Positions 49,255 through 59,530 of a stretch of DNA of 64,000 nt are shown piece by piece. A program made the position numbers and the translations under genes. Source of the DNA: Pomacea canaliculata (lineage: Eukaryota > Mollusca > Gastropoda > Architaenioglossa > Ampullariidae); the NCBI RefSeq assembly GCF_003073045.1, contig NC_037590.1, positions 43,936,296-44,000,295 on the forward strand. Reading direction: 5' to 3'. Within the stretch, counting starts at the first letter, position 1. Every line of letters begins with the position of its first letter. Under the pieces are notes generated by a model that saw only the letters and a program-made list of their open reading frames with translations, ran no database searches and was not told the DNA's origin.

Positions 49255-49375
49255 CTTTTCCCAAAGCAAAGCACCAAAACAAAAAACAACAACATACACC
49301 CACCCAGGGTACGAACCCACTACATGTCAAAGTAAAACTTGTTTGTAACCACTACACTACAAATTAACAAGTTGC
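49255..49375 (-). repeat. tRNA-derived SINE, family copy 1
   Basis: Minus strand begins TGTAGTGTAGTGGTTACAAA (A-box region), followed by GTGGGTTCGTACCCTGG (B box), then an A-rich tail that includes CCAAAGCAAAGCACCAAAAC on the plus strand. The same layout and tail (CCAAAGCAAAGAACCAAAAA) occur at 55575-55710, which shows a mobile family rather than a lone tRNA relic. Confidence 0.75.
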
Positions 49376-49589
49376 TCGCCATGTTTACTAATGTAACCTA
49401 CTTTTACTTTGACAATGTCTCGGTGGTTTTGGGCCCTCATTTATTTTACCTTTACCTGTCATTAGTTTTAGGCCTTGAGTTATTTTGACTGTCGCAATTA
49501 CGTTTATGCAGCCTTTCATCGTGTTTAAAAATTGTTGAACTTAGCGCCATAACGAGTTTCACACCTGGCAAACAGTGACTGTCAAGGTC

Positions 49590-49690
49590 GCTGACGTCAC
49601 GCTTTACCTTCACTGAGACGTCACAACACGTGCAAAGCGCGCCAGGTGAGACAAACCTGACGTTCCGGGTTTAACGGACTGCACGCTTTT
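49590..49690. promoter_or_regulatory. Promoter-like cluster: two CREs and an E-box
   Basis: TGACGTCA (49592-49599), GACGTCAC (49617-49624) and the palindromic E-box CACGTG (49627-49632) lie within 45 bases in a locally GC-rich segment. A consensus donor (GATGTAAGTGAC, about 49913) lies downstream on plus. Without a recognised coding exon the target is unknown; an untranslated first exon of a plus-strand gene (perhaps the CBM14 gene at 56.7 kb) or a non-coding RNA are options. Confidence 0.35.
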
Positions 49691-50349
49691 TTCTTACAAA
49701 ATCACAGTGCGGGAAACCATTTCTCCAAACCTGAGTAGTTCTGTTTTCACGATAATATAATCTAGAATTGTTTAACAAGTGTTACAATCAGTTGAAGATT
49801 AATAACTGGATCGCCAGCTACTTTCGTTGCCGTCTTGTGCACGCTCAGACCTCCACACAAATTATTTGTTTTACAAATCTGATTATTAGTAGTTAAAGAA
49901 GAGAAAGACAGAGATGTAAGTGACAACAGCAAGAAATAAACTTTAAAGCTTTACAATAATGAGACAATTGGAGCCTAGACCCAACAAGACCATAAACTAG
50001 AGACAGACTGTATTTAGGAATGACAACCTGCTTTTTATCTTACAGAAATACTAACAAGCAGTAGACAAGTGACGATACCTACTGGCAGCATGTAACAACA
50101 GCTGGAAAGACATCGATGACAGGAACTCGAAATCTTTATGCAACTGATGCGTGAATGTATTTGGAATGAAGTCGGGCGGCATTATTATTATTAGTTGAAG
50201 ATACACGATTAAGTCCGCATGCCTAAACATGGCTGTCGCTCGGGAGTTACGACGAAATCATTTTTATTCGACACAATATCACTTTTTCGCTTTTGTTTTC
50301 CATTGAAAGAAAATGATTATGCTGTGTGATCCTCATAAAGATTTCAGCG

Positions 50350-50425
50350 AAACGACAATTTTTTAATGTCTATTTAACTCGGGCGTCTGTCTCCCGTTTC
50401 TCTCTATTTATTCTTGTTGTTTGTG

Positions 50426-50457
<32 letters not shown>

Positions 50458-50740
50458 TGTGTGCGTGCGTGTGTGCGTGCGTGCGTTCGTGCGTGTGTGT
50501 GCGTATATTAAAACTAAGAACCTGTGTTGTCGGTACGGTTGTTCCACACACTATCACTGCTAATAACCGACTCGATATCAAAAATATAAATTATTATAAT
50601 TAAAGACATCGTTGTATCTGGTGTAAACCTTACTTCATCTTTCAACAGAAAAGCGTCAGAATGGAAACGGAAAGACTAGGAGGAATAAATGAACAGAAAA
50701 TGTCAACTTGTGCATGCTTCCTTTTCAAGTGTGTTTTACC
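50350..50740 (+). repeat. Duplicated block, copy A
   Basis: Shares an ordered series of matches with copy B (54945-55305): ATTTTTTAATGTCT, ACTATCACTGCTAATAACCG/ACAATCATTGCTAATGACCG, GACATCGTTGTATCTGGTGT, CAGAATGGAAACGGAAAGAC and AATGAACAGAAAA. It is interrupted by a (GTGC)n run. Same orientation as copy B; roughly 80-85% similar by eye. Could be an unnamed interspersed element or a segmental duplication. Confidence 0.75.
50424..50502. repeat. (GTGC)n microsatellite
   Basis: About twenty GTGC tetranucleotides, with GTGT and GTTC variants toward the end. The plus-strand frame of alternating Val-Arg-Ala-Cys is an artefact of the repeat. Confidence 0.9.
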
Positions 50741-50744
50741 TGTA

Positions 50745-52690
50745 AACAAAAGTTTCCTCAGGATGCATCTTGATAAGGATAACAAAAATTCAGACAAATT
50801 AAATTAACAATTTAAAACAGTGAGAGATTAAAAAAATTTTCTTCTGTTTTAATATATGTAATTTTTACATCTGTATTTTGGAATGACAACAAACTTTAAA
50901 CGCTTTTCATCTTGCGGGGATACTAACAAGTGTGCTCACATACAAAGATAAACAAAAGAGTAAAAAATAAACCAAGCAATACAAGGGCAAGTTACAAGAT
51001 GATGACAAGATGAGATAATGTTGTGTGTCAGGGAAATGTCTTATTTCCCTTGTGAGCGTAGTTCGAGAGTGTGTGCGAGTGTGTCCGAGTGTGTCTACCG
51101 CGTGAGAAGAAAAGAAAAAAAACGGTTGTAGTTGGTAAACCCCGTGCAGGAGCATAACTGAACTGATGACACGTGACATTGGCAACGACAGCTCACCTGC
51201 AGGTGTTTCGCTCAGTGAACAGTGAGTGACATTCCCAACGCAGCCGCCGAGACGCTTGGTCCTACCTGTACAGGTGTGAATACAGACAGGGGAATCTATG
51301 CATTCAGTTTCTTGCCCAGTCCAGGTAAACAACTATGTGTTTATGTTGTCTTGAATTCTAAATTCTGATTTCACGGCAAAAGTATTGTTAAACTGTTTCA
51401 TGAGAAAAATCTTAACGTTCAATAAGAAATCACGTGATGACTTTAACTCAGGGAGACTAATAGTAGCAGTGAATGGCAGAGTCTCATTAGTCATTAAGTT
51501 ACAGGAACTCATGTGGAGGAACAGTTATGGAAGACCCGCTGAAACGGATCCCTAACTACAGGAGGGCCTGAGAGCCTTCTTCCTACACCGGCCCCACCAA
51601 GGGGTGACTGTCAACCGAGTGAGGGCTGGGTAGCTCGAACCGATCCGGGTAGCCCTGGAGTTTCTTCCCTTGTCGGTCGCCGAGGAATGGAACATCCTGT
51701 CGACGTTTCCACGAATGTCCAGGCCACAGAGTCTGGCAGTGTCTACCAGCATTGGTGTTTCCATGGCAACATGTGCAGTGGCGTGTTAGTGTGATTGCTA
51801 GTGTGACAGCGCACCTGCCTACAGTGAGTGGGAGGAGAAGAACATTGCTGGCGCTGAGATTTGTGAGAGCATTGGACATCGGGAGACCACGGACTGACGG
51901 CAATGGTAAGTGTTATCTTCAACTTTGTCTAATTTGTCAGTGTGGCCACTAGTCATCGGACATAGTTCCATGATGTCATCCATATCTTGTGATTAGCAAG
52001 TAGACAGACGAGAGAACAAGTTTAAGAAACTTGACATTTTTAGCGGGAAACTGAGAAGTGGAGAGGGTGTAGTTAGCATTGAGTTGTCTCTGTGTGAGTT
52101 GTCTGAGTAGAATATTTAGTGTTTATACTGTGTGTTGCTGCAGAGTGTTTGTGTTATTGTGACCAGACCACAACCACTGTAAGAAAGATAACAGATAAGA
52201 AAAGAACAGAAAAGTAGACAGCGGGCGCTTCAGTAATTGAATTGGCTATCTCCATGTAGGTGAATGAATGGTGTAAACTTATTCAATGTGTGTATAAGTT
52301 CTAATAATGGAAAGAGTTGCTGTGGTTGTTATTGTAATAGTGATAAAGCTCAATACGAATATTCATTAGCCAAGTAAGAATTTCAGGAATTACCATGGAG
52401 AGGAATTATCTTTGAGGAGGAATTACCCGGCAGAGGAATTTCCTAGGACAAGGAATTAACGAGGAAAGGAACGACGATTGGAAGAATATCGCCAGCAGCG
52501 AGGTGTCACTGACCGGCCAGCACCCGCTGCTCCTGGTTATTGAAGTGTATCGTCGCCAGCCGGGTGTATCTACCTCGTCATCACCTGCGGCTCGGGGCCA
52601 CTGAAGTCTATCGTCAGTAGTCAGGTAAGTCTGTCTCGTCAGCCCTCACTGTTGTAGAGTTTGCTAGAGTGTATGTCGTGAACAGGTGTG
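50745..52690. other. Spacer with several donor-like sites but no coding exon
   Basis: Consensus donors occur at about 51324 (CCAG/GTAAAC), 51906 (AATG/GTAAGT) and 52624 (TCAG/GTAAGT) without a coding frame ending at them. The segment 52381-52460 repeats GGAATT and GAGGAAT words (four to five times), and 52500-52625 has a GC-rich part with a repeated TATCGTC phrase. These could be untranslated exons of a plus-strand gene or of a long non-coding RNA, but nothing proves transcription. Confidence 0.35.
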
Positions 52691-52709
52691 TCCGCCTAGT
52701 CGACACTCG

Positions 52710-52890
52710 CTAGTGTGTGTGTGAGTGTGTGGTGTGTGTGTGTGAGTGTGTGTGAGTGTGTGTGTGTGTGTGAGTGTGTGTGAGTGTGTGAGTGTGTGTG
52801 TGTGAGTGAGAGTGTGAGTGTGTGCGAGTGTGAGTTTTACAGAAGGAATATTCAAGAATATTCATGTAAGTGTAGATGTGTGTGTGTGTG
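52710..52890. repeat. GTGTGA/GT microsatellite
   Basis: Imperfect GTGTGTGAGTGTGTG units over about 125 bases, then a short (GT)n near 52877. The His/Thr-rich minus-strand frames across it are not genes. Confidence 0.85.
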
Positions 52891-53039
52891 GGAACCTTCC
52901 TGGACACAATGTAAACTCTGTAAGAATTGTGGGGAGTATTAAACTAACGGTTGTGTAACTTAACTGAATGACGAAGAGGTTTAAAGTCATCGATGACATT
53001 GAGATACTATGGTTTACAGTAATGTATATGCAATGATGT

Positions 53040-53790
53040 CAGCCATCTGCCACCATAATGTTTGTTGATAATAATGATGATGTTTGATGATGATTATTGC
53101 TACTGATGATGATTGTTGATAATGATAACGTTTGTCGAAGAAATGACAGTTGATGATTGTTTGATGATTGGTTGATTGATGATGATAATGATGATAATAC
53201 TGATGATGATGATTATTAATGATAATGTTTGTTGAAGAAGATGATGATGCTCGATGATAACGATAACGATTATTGCTAATGATGGTTATTGATGATGATA
53301 CCGTTTCATGAAGAAGATAATGAACTTTAATGATGATAATTGATGACCATGATTATCTATTGCTGATGATGATGTTTATTGTTGGTCATGTTTGTTGATG
53401 ATGTTTATTGTTGGTCATGTTTGTTGATGATGATGATGTTGATGATGATTGTTGTTGGGTGATGGTGATGGTGATGGGTGGTGGTGACGATGTATGGTGA
53501 CGGATGATGGGTGGTGATGGTAATGATGGGTAGTGGTATTGATGAGCGTGTTGATGATGTTGATGATGATTGGTGTTGATTGATGATGATGATGTATGGT
53601 GATGGATCATGGTGATGATGTTTGGTGGTGGTGATGATGGGTGGTGATGGTAATGATGGGTAGTGGTATTGATAAGCGTGTTGATGATGATTGGTGTTGA
53701 TTGATGATGATGATGTATGGTGATGGATCATGGATCATGATGGTCGTTGATGATAGTTGTTGATTGTGATGTATAATTGGTGATGAATGT
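53040..53790. repeat. (TGA)n-rich low-complexity tract with a ~130-bp duplication
   Basis: Dense TGA, TGT and GAT words for about 750 bases. Within it, a block containing GGTGGTGATGGTAATGATGG, GTAGTGGTATTGAT, GCGTGTTGATGATG and TGTATGGTGATGGATCATGG occurs twice (about 53509-53613 and 53637-53733) in direct orientation. The second copy lacks an internal TGTTGATGA step. This grades directly into the heptamer satellite. Confidence 0.85.
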
Positions 53791-53792
53791 AT

Positions 53793-54750
53793 AGAGCGAA
53801 GAGCCAAGAGCCAAGAGCAAGAGCCAAGAGCCAAGAGCCAAGAGCCAAGAGCCAAGAGCCAAGAGCCAAGAGCCAAGAGCCAAGAGCCAAGAGCCAAGAG
53901 CCAAGAGCCAAAGCCAAGAGCCAAGAGCAAGAGCCAAGAGCCAAGAGAGCCAAGAGCCAAGAGCCAAGAGCCAAAGCCAAGAGCCAAGAGCCAAGAGCCA
54001 AGAGCCAAGAGCAAGCCAAGAGCCAAGAGCCAAGAGCCAAGAGCCAAGAGCCAAGAGCCAAGACCAAGAGCCAAGAGCCAAGAGCCCAAGAGCCAAGAGC
54101 CAAGAGCAAGAGCCAAGAGCCAAGAGCAAGAGCCAAGAGCCAAGAGCCAAGAGCCAAGAGCCAAAGAGCCAAGAGCCAAGAGCCAAGAGCCAAGAGCCAA
54201 AGCAAAGCCAAGAGCCAAGAGCCAAGAGCCAAGAGCCAAGAGCCAAGAGCCAAGAGCCAAGAGCCAAGAGCCAAGAGCCAAGAGCCAAGAGCCAAGAGCC
54301 AAGAGCCAAGAGCCAAGAGCCAAGAGCCAAGAGCCAAGAGCCAAAAGAGCCAAGAGCCAAGAGCCAAGAGCCAAGAGCCAAGAGCCAAGAGCCAAGAGCC
54401 AAGAGCCAAGAGCCAAGAGCCAAGAGCCAAGAGCCAAGAGCCAAGAGCCAAGAGCCAAGAGCAAGAGCCAGAGCCAAGAGCCAAGAGCCAAGAGCAAGAG
54501 CCCAAAGCCAAGAGCCAAGAGCCAAGACCCAAGAGCCAAGAGCCAAGAGCCAAGAGCCAAGAGCAAGAGCCAAGAGCCAAGAGCAAGAGCCAAGAGCCAT
54601 AAGAGCCAAGAGCCAAGAAAGAGCCAGAGCCAAGAGCCAAGAGCCAAGAGCACCAGAGCCAAGAGCCCAAGAGCCAAGAGCCCCGCACAAGAGCCAAGTA
54701 CCAAGAGCCAAGAGCCAAGAGCCAAGAGCAAGAGCCAAGAGCCAAGAGCC
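53793..54750. repeat. Heptamer satellite (CCAAGAG)n, about 130 copies
   Basis: A tandem array of the 7-bp unit CCAAGAG runs for about 960 bases, with scattered units that lost or gained one to three bases (for example GAGCAAGAG, AAAGCC). Because 7 leaves remainder 1 on division by 3, each frame reads the same heptapeptide cycle (KSQEPRA on plus, LALGSWL on minus) and both strands stay open for hundreds of codons. The frames up to 441 codons here are thus artefacts. Arrays of such purity are prone to length change and to collapse in assembly. Confidence 0.97.
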
Positions 54751-54940
54751 GGGGTGGTGCTCCTGCCCAGTAAAGAAGGCTGGTGCCGACCCACCCACCC
54801 CGCCTTGCAGCCGGGGTGGTGCTCTGGACCTGGCGATGGGGGAGGTGCCATGCCTTTCGACCCTCCGGCCCCCGCCACGTGGACAGGGCTGGGCCAGTGG
54901 TGCAGAATAGGATCAAGGATACTCCTGTTCAAGATTTAAG
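54751..54940. other. GC-rich unique segment after the satellite
   Basis: About 190 bases of markedly higher GC content follow the array. The phrase CCGGGGTGGTGCTC occurs twice (54749 and 54813). A plus-strand frame (PALQPGWCSGPGDG...) runs through but has no known domain. It may be an unrelated insertion or the seed region of the array. Confidence 0.4.
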
Positions 54941-54944
54941 TGTA

Positions 54945-55305
54945 ACAATTGAAATTTTTTAATGTCTTTTTATCTCCTTCGTTTGCCTGACGTTTTTATC
55001 TTTTTATTCTCTCTTCCTCTCTCTGTGTCCTTTATTGTATCTCTTTCTCTGTGTTTGTGTGTCTTCGTGTGTATATGTGTATTACATCTGAAAACCAGTG
55101 TATTCATTGATGGTCTTCCCTTTTACAATCATTGCTAATGACCGATTCGATATCGAAAATGGAATAAAAATATAATTAAAGACATCATTGTATCTGGTGT
55201 AAACGTTACTTCTTCTTTGAATAGAAAAGTTTCAGAATGGAAACGGAAAGACTAGAAGACTAAATGAACAGAAAAAGCCACCTCGTGCATTCTTTAGCTT
55301 TGCTG
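54945..55305 (+). repeat. Duplicated block, copy B
   Basis: Direct-orientation partner of 50350-50740. In place of the (GTGC)n of copy A it has a TCTCTTTCTCTGTG and GTGTGTCTTCGTG pyrimidine/GT stretch, so the simple repeat expanded after duplication or differs by origin. The 3' parts are the best conserved. Confidence 0.75.
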
Positions 55306-55574
55306 TGTGATATATTTGTGCAGTAAAAGTTACATCAGGCAAAAGTTCATTCTTACTATTTTCAATTTCTTTTAAAAGTGTGTCTATGTTGTTTTTAAAT
55401 TGTTGTATTACATCCTCATTCTGTCTGTTAGTGGTAGGGATGTCAAACTCGTCTTCAGTATTTCAGTAGAGAGTAGATGTCTGTCGATAAGACTATACAC
55501 AGCTAGATCACATGATTTCTCTTGGAAGGCAATAGGTTTTAGTGAAAGGCTTGACAGAAACATGATCATATTAG

Positions 55575-55710
55575 AGAACGAAAACATCCCAAAGCAAAGA
55601 ACCAAAAAAACAAAAAGAAAGAAAGAAAAGAAAAGGAAATACCCTAGTTTTGAACACACCCCATGTCAATCTCAAGACTTTGTTCGTAACCACTACACTA
55701 CAGACACGTT
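55575..55710 (-). repeat. tRNA-derived SINE, family copy 2
   Basis: Minus strand: TGTAGTGTAGTGGTTACGAA, then a B-box relic (GTGTTCAAAACTAGGG) and an A-rich, GAAA-rich tail before CCAAAGCAAAGAACCAAAAA. It is the same family as 49255-49375, with a more mutated B box. Confidence 0.75.
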
Positions 55711-55892
55711 AGCGCCTGTCGCCAATGGACCTTATTCACGCGCGGCTCATGGTTTTCAAAACGAGGCCTCGTGATCGTCATGGTTTTCAAAATGTAGTAA
55801 TCTACGCCCTCACGACCACCAGAGAGAAAAAAATCGAGATATGGAGGTCACAAATGATCCTCATCCCGAGACTAAAATAAGGTACACGTGCC

Positions 55893-56207
55893 TGTGTCAA
55901 AGGTCCACATGCAGTGACTGTCAACAGGTCCACAGTGACTGTGTCAACAGCTACACACTGACTGTGTCAACAGCTACACACTGACTGTGTCAACAGCTAC
56001 ACACTGACTGTGTCAACAGCTACACACTGACTGTGTCAACAGCTACACACTGACTGTGTCAACAGCTACACACTGACTGTGTCAACAGGTCCACCGTGAC
56101 TGTGTCAACAGGTCCACCGTGACTGTGTCAACAGGTCCACAGTGACTGTGTCAACAGGTCCACATGCAATGACTGTGTCAACAGCTACACACTGACTGTG
56201 TCAACAG
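55893..56207 (+). repeat. 23-bp minisatellite, about 13 units of two types
   Basis: Units share GTGACTGTGTCAACAG or CTGACTGTGTCAACAG. Type 1 continues CTACACA, type 2 continues GTCCAC. The order is roughly 2-2-1-1-1-1-1-1-2-2-2-2-1, with two units carrying an extra ATGC(A). The homogenised runs point to unequal exchange. Confidence 0.93.
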
Positions 56208-56728
56208 GCATGGCACTCAAGATACGATTTTTTTGAAAGAAAAGTGTTACATCATGTTTGAAACTACTGGGCGCTGAACTAAAGACTTCTCTAGACATGT
56301 TGTGTTATCAGAACAAGACAGAACATGGAGAGCCATCTGCGAGGATCCCACACCAGGGAAATGCTTTGTAGGCGACATTACATTTCTGCCAGGCTTCCTG
56401 CAAAGTAAGCTTGATCATCTAGCTGTGTAGTATACACACTGCAATGTAAGTAATAATTAGTAGTGCAAGGAGCGATTACTAGTCGTTGTATTCCCTACAT
56501 TTTCATTAAGGATGCCCTGCAGATCCCTGTTTTTTATTTTATTTTTATTTTTATTTTTGTTTTTAGAGAATCTCAGAAGTATACAATGGTTATAACTTCT
56601 GAAACCCAAACGAAGCTGTGATACCATTATTATTGGTATTGGTATTAGTGTTTGTATTGGTTGTAAGAAGGCTGGTGACAGGGAAACAGAGTGTATGTTG
56701 TACATTAACACCCTTTACTTCGTTGCAG

Positions 56729-58043
56729 ATGCTGCGGTCGTTGCCTGCTTGTGTGGCTGCACTTGTGGCTGTGATTGTGGCAGGACAAGTATCAGGTGTG
56801 AGCTGTCAAGTAAACAAACAGACGTTTTGTCCAAATTTCAGACACAACAACCCCTGGCGAGCTTGGTGAACAAGGATTCTGAAAATTATAAGAGCGCAGT
56901 TGGGGTGTGCGGGCGGATTTTCATTTTAATTCTGACATAAATGATTTTTTTCAACAACAAAAAAACAATAAAAAATATTCGGATGATTTTAGTTCAGATT
57001 CATATGCCAAAGTTTGAGCAAAGATGTCTTCTCTTAGCAAGCATCGCCAGTACCCGCCAGCTCCCTGTCCTTTTCAGGGGTGGACAGTCAGGGCCTTTTT
57101 GTCGCCGGCCTCACCTCGCAGTTCCAAATCAACTGTTTGAGTCTACCTGACAACTACTACCCTGACCCACACTCATGTCACCACTACTACATCTGCAACA
57201 ACCAGGTCTGCTGCTGAAACATTGTTAACAGGATTGTCGTGTAACTCTGTTAATGTTAGTCTCAGAAATGTCAGTTTTCTACCGCCTGTATGCGCGTGAG
57301 ACAGAGTAATGAACAGGTAGAAATGTCAACAGTTATGCAAAGCCAAAATATTCAACCTCTAATGTTAAAGTCTTAAAATGTTTTTTTCCTATTTTTGTTT
57401 ATCTTTTTCACTGTCTCGTGTGTGTATCAGATTGCGTACAGAGTGCAGTGTGAAACAGGATTTTTGTACAACCCAGAGACAAAGCACTGCGACTGGCCAT
57501 CCAGAGTCCACTGTGAGATTGCTCCTTTGGGAGGCATCCAGTCTACTACCCTTCCACCTGTGACCCAAACTACCCCACCCATACAACTACTAGTGAGTAA
57601 ATCACTTCTACCTTTAAAAAAAAACGCGCGCTCACTCACTCGACGGTTTTCTTTCCTTTAAATTTTTTTCCTCGACGATTTTGTGTTAATGGCTCGTCTT
57701 AAATTTATTTTCCTCCATGATGATCACTGTTCTTATAATTTTGTCTGTGTTGTAGATGTCGGTTGCGATCAAAGCTTCACTATTATCAAAAAAAATGTGT
57801 CCTGTAGGTTATGTGGTGAATATTAAGCAGACTGTTGTCTCCCCTACAGGCCAAGCTCAACTGCTCCAAATGTTTTGTTCCACAAAACAAGATGGCACTT
57901 ACCGTGACCCCAGTGACTGTCACAAGTACATTGAGTGCACCAGGGGCCATGGACACCAAAGTAGCTGTCCCCTGAATTTTGTTTTTGACGAAATGACACT
58001 GGCATGCCAGCAACCCTACCACACATCGGACTGTTCGCCCTAA
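56729..58043 (+). CDS. Secreted peritrophin-like protein with two CBM14 domains
   Basis: Predicted chitin-binding secreted protein. Exons 56729-56795, 57078-57205, 57431-57592 and 57756-58043 join in phase to 214 aa. Residues 1-23 form a signal peptide (LPACVAALVAVIVAGQVSG). CBM14 domain 1 has six cysteines (42, 56, 62, 72, 85, 93) with the hallmark YYPDPHSCHHYYIC and GFLYNPETKHCDWPSRVHC; domain 2 has six (160, 174, 180, 190, 203, 212) with DPSDCHKYIECTRG and LNFVFDEMTLAC. A Thr/Pro-rich linker (STTLPPVTQTTPP) lies between. The ATG follows an acceptor directly, so a 5' UTR exon lies upstream. The donor of exon 2 (GTCTGC) is weak. Peritrophin-type proteins bind chitin in gut lining, cuticle-like matrices and shell. 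The chitinase gene lies 3 kb downstream on the same strand. Confidence 0.85.
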
Positions 58044-58143
58044 GTTGGCCATTTTGGCGAGCTGGGTCCAAATTATGTTATGTTAATTAGGCATATCTGT
58101 GTACAAACGTGACGTCACGACTTTGACCTCTTTCTGTATATGG

Positions 58144-58149
58144 AATAAA
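58144..58149 (+). terminator. Poly(A) signal of the CBM14 gene
   Basis: AATAAA about 100 bases after the stop codon at 58043, a typical spacing for a short 3' UTR. Confidence 0.6.
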
Positions 58150-58543
58150 AGATGTTATTCACCCAGATTTTAGGAAATAGCATCTTGCACTGAGCTTTAT
58201 CTATACAGTTAAAAAATATAACAGACCTTTACGCTGCGAGCTTCCCAATTTCTGCGATCATTTAAATATTTATAAATAGCTATTGACTTTTGAAAACGTG
58301 TGATACGTCTGTAATAATCACGAATAATTATATTTTCGTGTGTTAAAACTTGCAGATAGTCTTGTGGTCATCTTGACTCTGGTGTTTCGTGTATCCTTCT
58401 GAACTAAATTATGAGATTTTCGACTCTGACTAGGATGTCACCCATCATTTGTGTTATTAACACGGCAATAAAACACTTTTCCTTGATGTTCTTTCGTTCC
58501 TTCTTTGAAAAAAATGAGCACAAGCTGCAGTCAAGTGCAATCC

Positions 58544-58546
<3 letters not shown>

Positions 58547-58588
<42 letters not shown>

Positions 58589-58612
58589 TGCGTGCGTGTC
58601 TGTGTGTGTGTG
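58547..58612. repeat. (GT)n microsatellite
   Basis: About eighteen GT dinucleotides, then GTGCGTGCGTGTC and a further (GT)n. It lies between the CBM14 gene and the chitinase remnants. Confidence 0.9.
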
Positions 58613-58614
58613 TT

Positions 58615-59335
58615 GTCTTTCTACCAAGAAAGCAGTCATGCGTACTTCAACAGTCAAAGATAACCGCTAGACAAGACCGCGAGGTGCTAGACATTATTAA
58701 GAGCATCGAATCTTTATGAAATTAAAAATGGTTGCGAAGCAACAAGCCACGTGAAATTAAAATATGGTGGGGAAGGGGCGGTAAAATAAAAGACAGTGAA
58801 AAGAGAGTTGACTCCCCTTCACTGCTGTAGACACGTGAACCACTTACTCTTCACGACCTTTTGTCTATTGACTATGAAACTTTGCACAGAGACTAGCTGT
58901 CACATTCCGCCTTAGAGAGGAAAACACTGGTTCTCGGTGTGTATTGACATCTTCATTTGCATAATAATGAAAGTGTATCGATGAAGACAAATCGACCTAG
59001 AACCTTTTCGACCAGGGCCGGCACCTTGTTGCCCTCTAGGGAAAGACAAGAACCCTCTCCTTGCCCACTCACCCAAAATGTCAAGCAGTTATTCCACATT
59101 CAACGAGTAATTTATGGTCCTGTTCATCAAATTAAAGCTTTCATTGACATTTTGAGACGATCTTGTGTACAAAATGTCTATTTTTGCAAAAATGTCTATT
59201 CATGCTGTTCAGGGCGCCATTCTTTCTTTACAATCTCCTTCTAAACACGTGGAAAACATAAAGAAAGAGGAATGGAAGAAAATAAATGGAAAGGACGAAA
59301 GAGGGGAAAAATGAAAAGTGAAGATAGAAGTTTCC
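58615..59335. other. Spacer between CBM14 gene and chitinase remnants
   Basis: The frame at 58957-59244 shows no known domain. No gene supported. A GA-rich stretch lies at 59250-59330. Confidence 0.4.
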
Positions 59336-59339
59336 CTCT

Positions 59340-59530
59340 GTGACAGTACCAGCTGTCTTTATAGCAGTAATTCAGGAGAAATTGAGATTGGGGTTCCAAT
59401 CTCTGGAGGCATCGGCTTCTTTACAGGGGGAAGCAATTGAGACTGGAGTTGCCATCTCTGGAGGTACCTACTGTCTTTACAGCAGTCGTTCCCAGTATGA
59501 CTACAGTAACAAATCAGGTACATCGATCTC
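59340..59530 (+). pseudogene. Possible GH18 chitinase remnant, internally repeated
   Basis: Two adjacent units of about 55 bases encode, in different frames, EIGVPISGGIGFFTGG and ETGVAISGGTYCLYS. Both resemble the GVPVSG...TG loop that precedes the last conserved part of GH18 domains, equivalent to GLGVPVS in the chitinase exon at 63267. A partial third unit precedes them. Stops separate the units, so nothing here can be a normal exon chain. The match is short and could be coincidence. As a remnant it would be the 3' part of an older chitinase copy. Confidence 0.3.

Noticed and set aside
52664-53731. His/Thr/Ser-rich minus-strand frames
   Set aside because: Translations of GTGTGA and TGA microsatellites.
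53607-54932. Open frames of up to 441 codons on both strands
   Set aside because: They translate the 7-bp satellite; the heptapeptide cycles in every frame follow from the repeat period and show no domain, start context or splice logic.
55893-56207. CRISPR-like array
   Set aside because: Units are contiguous tandem copies without unique spacers, in a eukaryotic genome with introns.
57844-57860. Acceptor CCCCTACAG as the start of CBM14 exon 4
   Set aside because: It would put the second CBM14 domain out of phase with exon 3; the acceptor ending at 57755 keeps phase 0.
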